Below are positions 1 through 11,399 of a stretch of DNA of 64,000 bases, piece by piece. The notes beneath the pieces were generated by a model, which saw only the letters and a list, made by a program, of their open reading frames with translations, was not told the origin of the DNA and ran no database searches. Made by a program: the position numbers and the translations under genes. Where the stretch lies: the NCBI GenBank assembly GCA_011009095.1, contig VTPC01008544.1, forward strand, positions 37,779 to 101,778. The letters are read 5' to 3'. The stretch's first letter is position 1. The number at the start of each line of letters is the position of its first letter. Source of the stretch: Ignelater luminosus. Lineage: Eukaryota; Arthropoda; Insecta; Coleoptera; Elateridae.

Positions 1-67
1 ATGTATTTCCAATAGTAATAGTGTTATTAGCTTGAAAAAAACACATAATTATTTTTTTCAAATTCAG

Positions 68-320
68 GGGTTGCTGCACATTGCTGGTAATTTTACATAC
101 TGATACAGACATTAAAATTATTAGAATAGCAAAAGATACCGAATGTTGGGATGAACATATGGTTTCTAAATTACAAAAGTTCTTTTATGAATGTGTATTG
201 CCGAAGTTAGTTGATCCAAGAGTACCAAGAGAGATGAAAATTCGAGATTCTCCAAGAATTATTGCAGCTCAATCCAACAAGAAAATAAAGAAAGACATTG
301 CTACTAATGAAGACGTATAG
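68..320 (+). pseudogene. YqaJ-like viral-recombinase-type nuclease, C-terminal fragment
   Basis: The reading frame from about 87 to 320 encodes a segment with the motifs CWDEHM, FFYECVLPKLVDP and MKIRD. These resemble the C-terminal part of YqaJ-type exonuclease domains, where a W-x(n)-L-x(2)-FY-x-ECxLPELVDPR-like run follows the last core strand. The preceding bases 68-103 encode LLHIAGNFTY in a different frame, matching the QGQLHIT strand of that family, so a frameshift lies near 90-105. A polypyrimidine tract and AG at 66-67 look like a splice acceptor. The catalytic core itself would lie upstream of the window. YqaJ domains in arthropod genomes commonly sit in repeat-borne proteins, so a decayed element copy is more likely than a host gene. 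The family call is moderately secure; the boundary is not. Confidence 0.6.
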
Positions 321-1789
321 TGCTAAAATGAGCGATTGCTGCTAATTTTGTCTCTAATAGTCAACCGAGTGTTTACTTTTTTGCCGTTTTAGAGATTTTA
401 GTAATAATTTCAGCAGGTACTGCTAAAATTTCTAACATATCGCATATGGGTGGAACTAAATATATAATCTTTTAACATAAGAAGAACATTATAGTCCAAT
501 TTTTCTTTTGTTCATCTGATTGTCTAAGTTTCTTGTTAGTTTATCCGTAGAGAATATGGTACTTTCCGATTGCGGTAAATTTTTGACACCCTGTATAATT
601 TATGTAATAAATACTGAAGTTTTGTATGTTAGTTCCTTTATAATAAAACTTTGTTTTTAAGAAAAAAAAAACTTGAAAACAGAAAAAATGTCTGCTTAAG
701 CGCTTTTATTTTTTAATCTAGGTTAAGTACGATACGATTATTTTAATTTCTTAAATAATAATTAATAATGCCTTTGCCGCATTTATGCATCTACTAAAGA
801 AGTTTGACCGGAGTAACTGTTTATAAACGTTTTGTGATTACTGATCACTGAAGAAAACTTGAACTAAGTGCCTGCTTTTAAAGTTTTAACTATTTCCAGT
901 TTCTATACAGCAAATGTAAAAAATGAAAATAGCTCTTTTGTTAAAGGTCAATTTTAAAGCTGCGCTTTTGCTACCTTTTTCTGCATTAGTATGAATCATA
1001 CTATAATGGAATTTTAGTGATCAATACATATTTAGAAAACCAGAATTTTGGTCCGGAGCAGCGCGGCGGGAGTTTTTGTCACGCAGTTCACATAATAGAT
1101 TAGTTTATTTGTGTATCTGCAGCAGGTACTTTTAATGTGTTCTTCTAGGCTTATGAATGCTTAAAAACACGTGCATTTTAGAAACAAGTTTTGATAATAT
1201 TGCGGTCATGAGGAGTCTTATTATTAGCTGTAAAAGGTGTGATTCTCTGCTACACCTTCTTAAAAATGTCATAATTGCACTAGTATTGCCATCTCGTAAA
1301 TTGCCTGAACTACGATTTCTTTTCTGGAACCTTAAACAGAAAAAAGTTCTTGGAAAACTTAAGTTCCTATTCGTTGATTATCTTACAAGTTTAGACGATA
1401 CGTTTTTAAAAATAAATTGTAATACGGTTTTATATTTACAATTACAAACTAAAAATTGTTTAAAACTTTACAAAAATTGCTGTCATATTGAACAATTTCA
1501 GGAAATAATCCGAAAGCTTGTGTTTATGTATTGCTGAGATTGCAGCCTCACAATCTCATTATGCTGATAGAAAAGGCTTTAGCGGCAATACAATTTTAAT
1601 GAGTAAAACCAAATGAATCAGAATTTGCAACTTGCGCATTCTTTTCTTTATAAACTGAAATATGTGTAATGTAGGTGTTTTGAAATGACCTACAATCTTC
1701 TTTATTAACTTGTTGTATTAAAATTGAATTAGTTGATTTGATTTTATGGAAGAATTGGGATTATGAGAACTATTTTTTAGAAAGAAAAC
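321..1789. other. AT-rich intergenic DNA, no supported gene
   Basis: A CACCCTGTAT motif, shared with several other places in this window, occurs near 588-597. A 126-codon open frame at 1157-1537 has no recognisable motif and an AT-driven composition; I treat it as chance. A short GC-rich patch near 1050-1075 has no other support. Confidence 0.5.
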
Positions 1790-1865
1790 CCTGTTTGATT
1801 TTGAAATGAAAATGGTTAATTTCAAAATTAAACATACTGACGTCTTCAGAAATGTTTTGTAAAGG
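1790..1865 (-). repeat. Short LTR-like match to the region beside the env-like gene at 46.0 kb
   Basis: About 47 bp here align by eye with 46,008-46,066, sharing AAATTAAACATACTG followed by a G/A-variable TCTYCAGAAA run. At 46 kb this stretch lies immediately after the env-like reading frame of a BEL/Pao element, where the polypurine tract and LTR junction are expected. The copy here could be a scrap of the same LTR family, in minus orientation. No coding sequence accompanies it. The match is short, so the call is tentative. Confidence 0.35.
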
Positions 1866-4800
1866 GGACTGTGTATGTTGCACATTTGATTGAATCTTAT
1901 TAGAAATTAATTCTTAATTGAAATGAAATATTAAAGTTGGTTTGTTTGTAGAAATTTAATTCTTTATTATTTGGAAGCTTTGAATGATGGTTCTTAAAAG
2001 ATGTTTGACTGTCAAATTAAACACATATTTATTTAAAAGATTTGTTTAGTAGGTTCATTTTAACTTCGATGCCTAAAAGATGTCTAAAATGTAGGGTCTA
2101 TTAAAAGTTAGGTTGTGTATATATTCAGATAGAAAGTCTTGTTTAATTACTACACTGTACTTTTTATTTGACGTAATTGGATCATTTTAAGAAAAGGCAT
2201 AAAATGAAAAAAAACTTTAACAAAATATTTTTTTATTTAACACGATTCCTACATAGTATACTTAAATGCATTTGCCGTAGTATGGTGGAAAGTTCAAATC
2301 TGAACTCGGAAAATTAATCATACTGGCTTCTTTATGAGAATTGATTAATTTTACTAATAAATCAGGGGTTAAGACATTTTCTTTAATTTGTCAAGATAAT
2401 AAATTTCAAATCCTTTATTATTATATTAAGCAAATTTAATCAAACATAATAGTATATGTACAGAAATCTTCCCTGTCGATAATCGTTGCTCAAGGGCAGA
2501 ACAATTCCATGTCTAGAATTAAAATCTTTTTTAATTGATGTCCTACATTCGCAAGCAATCCTAAATACATACATAGCACATTAAATAAAAAGAAGTTGTA
2601 AAATTATGGACATAGAATAGTTCTGCTTTTAAGACGGAATGTCTTCAGTAACTCAGACAAATCAGGTTATTTTTAAATTCGGTCTGCTTTTGGTAACTAT
2701 TTTCAGGAAAACCTTTTTTATATTTTTTTTATTGATAAAAATGAAAATGTCATATTTAAATAATTTATTAAGTAGACTATTTATTTGTTTATTATTTGCC
2801 ACAACAATTGTTTACATATACTGTCATAATTCTACAACAAAATAAATCTTCTAGTGAGAGTTTTTCCTAGTTGTCGTGATTCAGGACTAAAATAAAACAA
2901 TACACGTTTCTCTTTCAAACAGAGTTGTAGCTGAACCCGCATAATATCCTAGTTGAGCTTTAGGATTTAACTTGAAGGAAACTTGGACTGTGACAAATGT
3001 AAATGTTAGTTTTCTGCTACAATCATTAATTATTGCCGACAGCGAATTTCAATGCTGATAAAACATGTAGCACCAAAGTATTTTATCACGTAGATGACCA
3101 AACATAGAAGCATTAAGTATTAAATACAGACCTACTGAAAAGAAGATAAATTAAATTGTAAACCATTAATTATTAATTATATCTGATATGCACGGTGAGT
3201 GAAACATTGATAATGCTGTATAGTAAAAGCAGTTTCATTTCATTAACGTTGTGTTATACTTAATTAAAAATAGAAAAAGGATTAGCTAAAAATAGACGCC
3301 TTCGTAAATATTAAGTCTCAGTTTTGCATCTCGGTTAACTTTTCAAAATTTCGGTTTCATAGTTTTAAGTAATAATGTTTGTTATACGTAGTATATCTTC
3401 TAATTAATTTAACTCTCAGTTATTTTCGCTAAGTGGCTTGGTATACTTGAAGAATTTCCAAAGTTTAGACTGTTTATGTTTATAATGCTACTCGTATTTT
3501 GCAATTACCGCTAATACTTAATTAAAATTTATTACAAAAATTTTAACAATATAACCGCTCACGAGTTTCAGACTTCGGCGACTTCACAAAATTTTACGCT
3601 TGTTACTGCTGGAAAAGCTTTTAAGTGTTGAATTAAAGTCTCTGGTCTTGATGGCTATTAAGTTCCAGCTTCGTTATTTCGAGAAGAAACAGAAATCCGC
3701 ACTAGCGAACAACTCGACATCTTTCTAATTAAACGAATGGATTGAAGATGCTTGATAAAAAAAGGAATATCCGTAGAATAGTAAAACGCAACAATAGTAA
3801 AATGAGCAAACTGTAGCAAGTTTCCCGTTACGTCTCTTATAAGTAATTCTAGGTTTCTCTTTTGAATCAATTTCAATTCTTAGATTAATGTTTCAAGAAC
3901 TACAATAGACTAAACTGTAATAGTAAATAAAATGTTAGTAGCTGTAAATCTTAGATAAAACTTCACTTGAGAGAATAACGGAAACACTAATAGTGTCTAT
4001 ACAAAAATAAGTTACGTAAATGAATAATTGTTTAGAATTTCATTCTATACAACGTATCGTTCATAACCTTTCCGAATCTGTGGCATTTTTCTAGAGAAAC
4101 GCTTAACTTACATTAAAACGAGTTCTACTTAAGTAGCCAAAACTATTAAATTTTCTTGACCAACCTTTATCCAGAGAAACCCCGAACGATGTATACTCAT
4201 ATGAGTTATTGACGTAGGATGAAATAGAATATTAAGTTTTGGAAAATTTCTAGATTTTATTGTTACCTTTCACGTAATATAAAACGTGACATACCAATGT
4301 TTCTAAAAGTTCTTGCTCTAATCTCGACAAGATTCGTTAGTGTTTATGCCACAGAAGATTTTCGCGACCTTAATTGTGACTTTTCTAGCATTGTTCACCA
4401 TTGAATTTTATTTTTCTTTTCATTTTTCATTTGGATAGACTTTCCTAGAAACAAAATTGGCCAATCAATAGTTATTTACCTTAAGGGCCACTCTCTTACA
4501 GAAGCAAGTTCGGCTAAAGGTAAAACTAAAATAAATAAGAAAAGTCTCTACCTGAGGCAGTGACATAATCATGCCTTGAAGACAAAAATGTTGAATATCA
4601 AACTCTCATCCAACTTCCTGCCAAACGATAGATACGGTGAATATTGAATGGATCCTTTCTGAATGAGACATTTCAGCAGCAAAAGCATTTTTATAGCAAA
4701 ACACCTTTATTAAAAACTGACATTTTCCCTGTGGTCAGATTGTTTTAGGATTTACCTCCCACATGTATTCATAGACCATCGAAATGGTCTTATAGCAATC

Positions 4801-6360
4801 TATATTGTTTGAAATAAAATTTTCTTTTGAAGTTATACAACAGATAAAAAACTACACCCCAGAAGACAATACAGATATTTTAAAATGTAAAAAAATTCTA
4901 TTCTGCTTTTACAAAGCGAAAGTTTGACACTGACTGGAAAAAGTAGTAGACTAAAGGTCAAGTTTTCTGCATACTTACAAGCATGCAAGGTTTTCTTCAA
5001 GTATCAGACAGCATCCAATAATGCATTTCTGAACTCACATTTAATATACCTAGTAGGTAAGAATGAAGATTTACTAGTATGTAGACTGCTCAACAACTGA
5101 AGTGTCAAACCTGGGTTTGCTAAAAGACTTCAAAATTTGAAGTTCTGCATAATGACGAGAAAATGGTGTACAGCAGTTTTTCAAACCAAGTTGTAGAGGG
5201 TAGGGTTTCTGTTTTTAAGCCTGAACCATGTTGAATATCTCTTTCCAGTGGTAACAGTGTTGTGCGTTGCGCGGATGGTTGAAGCGATTTGTTGTTGCCT
5301 TACTGTGTTTGTCATCACCATTTTTTGTTCGGATTAGTTTGTGGTTCTGCCAAAGATGAAATCTCTCAACACAGGCCACATTCACCATGACCCATTTGAT
5401 TTCCTGAGTTGAAGTTCTCAGGTAAGACTGATGTCACTCAGACAACCTAGATTACACTAATTCTGCAAAGCGCTATTTATTCCACTAATATTTCAATAAT
5501 CAACTTCGACCATCACGGCCTTAATTATTAATGGTGAAACTACCACCTTCATCTACATCCGGAGATTCAGACCACAATACCGTCGGTTGTCTATTTGACT
5601 GATATTCATCTCTTTTATCATTTTCATCTTTTATAGCGACTTCTTCTTTAACACAGTCAACTTTACCGTTTAATTTATCCATTCATTAGCTTCGTCGTCA
5701 GCGCATTCAGCTACCTTCACTACTATTAACACCATTACTTGGAAAGCCTTCAGTAACAGATTTTTCCTGCATTATCAAGTACTCAGTCAGATTAAAAAGA
5801 AGCTAAAGCTTTTACAACAAGACAACTGAAGAAACAATAAAAACAAAACCTGCGTGAATGATTAACTATAAACTCTGCAACCTTTAATGTTTAAAAGATT
5901 GAGTGTCAGCCGATCTGTAGAATTTAAGTCACTGAAAGGCTGTGATTCATTTTTATTTTTATAAATCTAGAGTTTGGTTTTGGATTTACTTCTGAATTCT
6001 CATTACTGGATTGTCTAGAATTATTAAATGTTGTATTTACTTTCAATGCTATATGGAATTCTAGTTAGTAGAAATGGCAACTCACAGTATTCAAGTTTCC
6101 ACATCTTTCACTAAGTATTGCATTTTAAGTGATACAAACGTTGATAATTCTAAGCTTGAGGCGTTTTCATATTTTAGCAAAGATAAATCTCAGTTTTATC
6201 TTTCAAAATAAATTTAGGAGAAAAAGAAAGAAGAGAAAAAATCCTGCCAAGCTATAGTTTATATTTTAGAAATCTATTACTCAAAATTAGGCACTTCAAC
6301 ACTTACCAATTTATTACTACAATAGAATAAAAGACTTACTCATAGTCTAGGCAGAATATT
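1866..6360. other. AT-rich intergenic DNA, nothing recognised
   Basis: I see no open frame with family motifs, RNA gene or obvious repeat end. The small frames at 2639-2845 and 3658-3876 (minus) are short, AT-driven and lack motifs. The 5230-5480 stretch is slightly less AT-rich but gives no readable protein. Confidence 0.5.
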
Positions 6361-6363
6361 TCG

Positions 6364-6423
6364 TACTACTCTACTACCACTACTACTACTACTACTACTA
6401 CTATTACTAGTACTAGTACTAGT
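6364..6423. repeat. ACT/TAC trinucleotide microsatellite
   Basis: About 60 bp consist of repeated TAC (ACT) units, interrupted by single TCT, ATT and AGT variants, ending in a TAGTAC run. This is a simple-sequence repeat with no coding context. Confidence 0.9.
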
Positions 6424-6539
6424 CTGCTCTCTTAAAAACACGTGTGCTATGAACAAAAAAAAACAAATTTTTGGGATTCCGATGTCTCTATTATCTTGGT
6501 ACATTAGCTCAAGTATCAGTTCTGCGTGGTGTTCGGTTC

Positions 6540-6900
6540 ACACATCGATAGTGGTTTCCGTGTTTTAGTCTCGCGATGAGGGCGCTCAACCCACCGGTGA
6601 TTGGAGTCCCGGCTAATAATTTTCTCCTCGTTGTTACCCTGACTACCCTACGATTTATGGGGCCATAGGCACCACGGGCAACAACGTTCTAGATCACCAT
6701 AAGTCTGAGGGGGCACTTGTGTACGTCATTGCCTTGGGAACAACCGTTAAGATTGGGTTGAGTGCATAATCCTTGCTCTTCTGGGTGTCCGCTCAACGTA
6801 CGTGTGTCGGGCCGTTAGTAAATCCAAACTATCTACCTTGTTACTGCAATCGGTTGTTCCTACCGGCGTCGTCATCAAACTTCACCTCCACAATCTTCCG
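6540..6900. other. GC-richer island without a readable gene
   Basis: This stretch is clearly richer in G+C and CpG than its surroundings, with runs such as CAACCCACCGG and GTCCCGGC. All six frames are interrupted. It could be the decayed remains of a retroelement or an unmethylated regulatory patch; the sequence does not decide between them. Confidence 0.3.
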
Positions 6901-8008
6901 TCAAATCGATTACACTATCCGTTAATATAGCCCGCGACAACTAATGCATATCCAACCATATGCATTTCCCGTGTCACGGATCAAAATATATCAACTTTCA
7001 AATTCCAACAATCAACTTCAACATGTGGGAATCTATTCAGCTATAATCAATCCATGCACACATAACACCTGTGCACTATCACCAATACCACACATCTAGT
7101 TCTAACAACTGGACTTTAACAAATAATTACAATTTTATTTCGGCAATATTACTGACGTTCTAATCGCTTTTCCATCACCATCCACTGCCAGTTTTCTTCT
7201 GCCGACGACCAAGACCATGACTAGAAGGAAAACAGGGCTAATCATATCTTTAAATTAATGAGAAAGTTTATGGCTTTCAAAATACTATAACATCCTTCAT
7301 CATTCATCAGCTGTGGCTTGTTTTGCAACAGCTTTTCTGCACTGCCGCTAAAGAGCAAAAGAGAAGATAAACACATTAATCTTATAATAGAAAATTTCGA
7401 CGTCCTAACAGGAAAAAACAAACAGTATGCTTAGAACTGGCAATCAATTTGCACCACATCACGAGAAATAATGGAGGCAAAGCAATACAACTTGCTGTGA
7501 CTAATATTCTATTCATACCAAGTACACACGAGGACAGTTGACTATAAAGGAGCTAGGATGGTTCGTGCTCATACAGTTTCATTGAGTTCTAGTTATACTT
7601 TTATTAGTTAAGATTTAATGAAACTATTAGCATGACACAGAAAAGCGCAATCGGAACCTTAAAACACAGAGTCAAAAGATTTGTTTAAGGGTGAGGAAAC
7701 TTTATCTAGAAACAAAGATAAAATCAAAGGCAAAACTGAAGAAATGGAGACAAAACAAAGATAACAGTTGGATAAGAAGAAAATTACAGTAGAAAGCATT
7801 GCTAAAGAAATGATATTTAAGACAAGGACCTCAGAGAAACAGTCAACAAAAGGTATGAAATAGGGATGGAAAGAAATAAACCCTTAATCAAAGAAGTGTG
7901 TGACAGACATAATAAAGAAGAAATGCAATGCAAAAAAAAGTAAGAAAACCTTAAATTAAAGAAAGGGCCGTTTGTACCGACTTCGCGTTTTAAGTAGAGT
8001 TTAACTCC
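6901..8008. other. Intergenic DNA, nothing firm
   Basis: Purine-rich sequence around 7670-7950 gives short lysine/glutamate-rich frames on the plus strand, but stops interrupt every frame and no family motif appears. Confidence 0.4.
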
Positions 8009-8295
8009 ATGGATAGTTACGTTAGTCAAAACATAAAGTCAGAGATCGATCATATGAACTTAGAGGAGATTTTGCATCCGGTACAAGGTTGCCATCACTG
8101 GTTTAAATTTAACTGGAGCGGTGCCAGCAAACCTTATGTTCCATCAGAAATAATAAAATATGAGGACCACGAACATCCCAAAGTTTCAGTCCAACTTACA
8201 GTGAATATTATAAGAAGATAAGAGACTATCTTGATTTGCCTGATATAGTTAGGAACGAAATTCAATGTGTGTTATGTTTTGTCTCAAGAATTTAA
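8009..8295 (+). pseudogene. Unrecognised coding-like patch with a frameshift
   Basis: A 70-codon frame (8009-8221) contains the run CHHWFKFNWSGASKPYVP, which is less AT-driven than chance frames nearby. After about 8185 the frame that reads YSEYYKKIRDYLDLPDIV stays open to a stop at 8293-8295. Together they look like one protein of roughly 90 residues with a single frameshift, or two exons read continuously. I do not recognise the family. It could be an exon of a host gene, a processed pseudogene, or part of a transposon protein. No splice sites were placed with confidence. Confidence 0.3.
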
Positions 8296-11200
8296 GTTGC
8301 TTTGAACAAGAATTTAATATTGAGAAAAGTCATCTTTACAATGAAAATATTTTTTGTTTAAAAAAGAGTTAACTTAAACTTATTATTAGAGAATGTAGTA
8401 AATTAGATGAATATGTTGATTGGTCAAATAAACTTCATTTAAATGAGTAGCAGATTTCTAAGGGTTATCTTATTCCAGTTTACGTAAAGAATTCATAGAA
8501 TGTTATCAAATTAATTGCAAACAACCAAAAGCTTTTAACGTTGCGTAGTGTAAATTGAAAATCTATTATTCCCTTATCGCCGTAATTCATTCGTTATTAT
8601 CAGTAGCATTAATCGTTTTTTTCTTTGTGAACGTACTAAACTCGAAAAATAAATAGCTTAATCTGTCTTTTCAATCATGGTTCTGACACTCCTGGCGTAT
8701 GTAGCTTTTAGTCACATTTATCTTAGTGTCTGTAAGCGAAGTGAAGCTTATAGTGTGTGTGTAACTGTATTATGTAAAATTAAGATTAATACTAGGAGCT
8801 AAAACACGCATGCTGTAATTTTTTGGAGGTTAGAGAATGTAACATGTGTGTTATCAAGCTTGTAAAATAAGTTCTAGATCTGACCTAATTAAAATTATAA
8901 TTTCAAAAAGTTATATCATTACCAGTATTTATGTAATTAAGAAAAACGAAGTTAGTTAGAAAACTAATTCCGTTAAACTTTTCGTATACATTCTGTAAAT
9001 TCAACAGACATTTAATATTACAGTGGGAAATTGTATCATCATATAAATTGTTTCGCAACCTTCAATCTCTCAAGTCAAAGAAACATTATACAGCAAGGGT
9101 CTACAAAACCGTTTGATATTAACAGAATCTTGGAAACCTCAAATTGGCCTTTAATGCAGTTTGTACAGTATATATCTGTACCGATTTTTCCACACCTTAG
9201 AGCAAAAGAACCTTAAGAATGAATAGTAATAATTGCTTGCTAACTTATAAAAATGAAAACCAAATACTACAACCTTTGAAGTACCTACATAACATAAAAT
9301 TGCGTGTTTGCCTATTCGAAAACGGGCACTCAACTGGAATGCTAAATACATCACTATGGACATAGTTTCAGTCAATGAAAGGGATAAGATGTATTACACA
9401 AATCATTACAAAATTAGTACTATAAACCACTAGTAGAAATAATCGCTACAAAAAACTACTCATTAAAAAGAAAATTTCTACTCAAATAAATATTTTTATC
9501 AAACTCTACAAAATGGAGACAAGCTTTGTACACACTGAAAAGCGAAACGAATCGAGCCTCTTGAAGAGCGAAATAGTGAACATTTCTACGAACTTGTAAC
9601 AAAAGCATGCAGCAACAAAACCGAGATTTGTTGGATATTGTTATTTCACCAAACCACAAAAGGATATTGCGCAAGAGAGTTGCACTCACTCAATGTGAAC
9701 TGTTTATGAGCATAAACTTGCAACAAACTTTTTTCTACTTCAATAAATTTTAACAAATTCAGAACTGGAGAACCGAAGAGCTAACACCTCCCATTGATGC
9801 AAACTAGTGCTTCCTATTTTATTTTCTGTGCGAGCTAAGTTTGCAAATGGTTTGATGGTTCGCTTCGTTCTTTTACCCTTCAGTAGATACGAAGATTTAT
9901 AAACTTTTACTTTTGAGAGTAATATTATGTAATCACTGATTTAATGTTCTCGAAAGTTAATTTATTTTATGTTTGTGTATTACTTCCTGCTAACTTGCTT
10001 CGACATTTTGTTCCAAATCCTCTAGTCGTATAGGCTAAAAATATAACTTCGATGGATATAAACATGAATGAGATGCGACTTTGGTTCAGCTTTGATAAGA
10101 CTGCATGGTACAGAAGTAACTTTATTGTGATTTACCAAGTCAAGTTGGATCAAGATTAATTTGCAAAACAACTGAAACATAGCAGTAATTTATTTAATAC
10201 AATAATATAATCATTAATCAGAGCATTTCGATAAATAAATAAAGTTTAAAAGTCATATTTTATGTTTATTACAATAATATCTTCGTATGTAGCCCCTTTC
10301 ACGTATAAAGTTTGTTAGTATGAGGAAATATCGTTTCTATATTTAAAAGTCTAGTTTAAAATGACCCGGAAATATAAAATAGTGTTAAATTATATTTTCG
10401 AGATAAACTTCTCTTCAAAATACAATTTCTATTTTTTTATATCTGAGGGTTTAGACATAGTAAATCTGAATAAGTGTCAGACTATCCAGACTAAGCAAGG
10501 TATACGTTATAGTAAATTCATTTTTATAATCTGATATTTCTTAAGAAGATATTTCTAAATGGTAAATGATTTGTATTTTCTTTATAAATTGCTTTTAACC
10601 CGTTAAGACATCCTGTTCTGTCTTGCAAAATAATAATATTATTCTATTGACGGTTTTGAGGTGTGTGGCCATTTCGTTTGCCAATCAGAATTCTTTGCGT
10701 TTGTGCAATTTTATAATGAGATTTTGTCTCTGAAATATCCCTATCCTTGTTATTTCCGTACAAGTATCTTTAGTTACTGAGCAGGTATTATGTTTCGTTG
10801 AGGACTTTCCCGCGTTGACCCGCGTGGGCGGCCAACCGCGATACCGTACCGTTCCGCCAGTGAAAGTATCGTGAGCGTGGCTGTTTTAGTTGCAGAAAAG
10901 ATTTAATTTAATCTATTCAGAGCTAGTTATGAGAATCTTCTTCAGAATGTACATGTCTCAGTGCAGATTTTACTAATCGAATTATGCCGCAACGAGCTTC
11001 AACCAATTTATTTTTAATTCCATGTTTGAGAGGATTTACTGTTTATCATTCGTAATATTATCTCTGTTTAAGAAGTCATTCTTCGAATTATCTTCAAACT
11101 ATCACAATCATGTCACGGAAATCTAGATGAAATCTGCGAATGTTTGCCTATCAAATCTTGTCCACAAGCCTTTCCTGAAGTTTATTTGATAATCCTGTAT

Positions 11201-11399
11201 AAGTGAACTATGGACATAATTTACTATTTTATTTGTCAGTCAAGATTTATTGCACCAAGAGCTACTTACTCCTACCAGCCTGGACAGTTTGGTTATCGAA
11301 CTTGAAGTAGGAACCTGCAGGTTTGTAAATCTTTTATAGATCCCGCATTTTAAAACAAATGTGTGCAAAAGGAATTTAATTATGTGTTAAGTGTTAATC
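8296..11399. other. AT-rich intergenic DNA with one CpG-rich patch
   Basis: No gene is supported. Frames at 9031-9216, 9151-9375 and 9456-9689 are short and motif-free. Bases 10,805-10,885 form a CpG-rich patch (CCCGCGTTGACCCGCG and following) in otherwise AT-rich DNA; this could be a promoter-like island or a repeat relic, with no transcript evidence for either. Confidence 0.45.

Noticed and set aside
1050-1075. Link between the GC-rich word here and the complementary word near 63,157
   Set aside because: Only about a dozen bases are shared and nothing flanking them matches, so chance is the simpler explanation.
1157-1537. 126-codon open frame as a gene
   Set aside because: It is rich in L, I, K and F as expected from AT-rich DNA, has no motif, no conserved context and no splice support.
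6540-6900. GC-rich island as an rRNA or tRNA gene
   Set aside because: No rRNA signature words and no A/B boxes or cloverleaf were found.
7670-7950. Lysine/glutamate-rich plus-strand reading as an exon
   Set aside because: Purine-rich sequence gives such frames in any phase; stops break each one and no splice sites or motifs support it.
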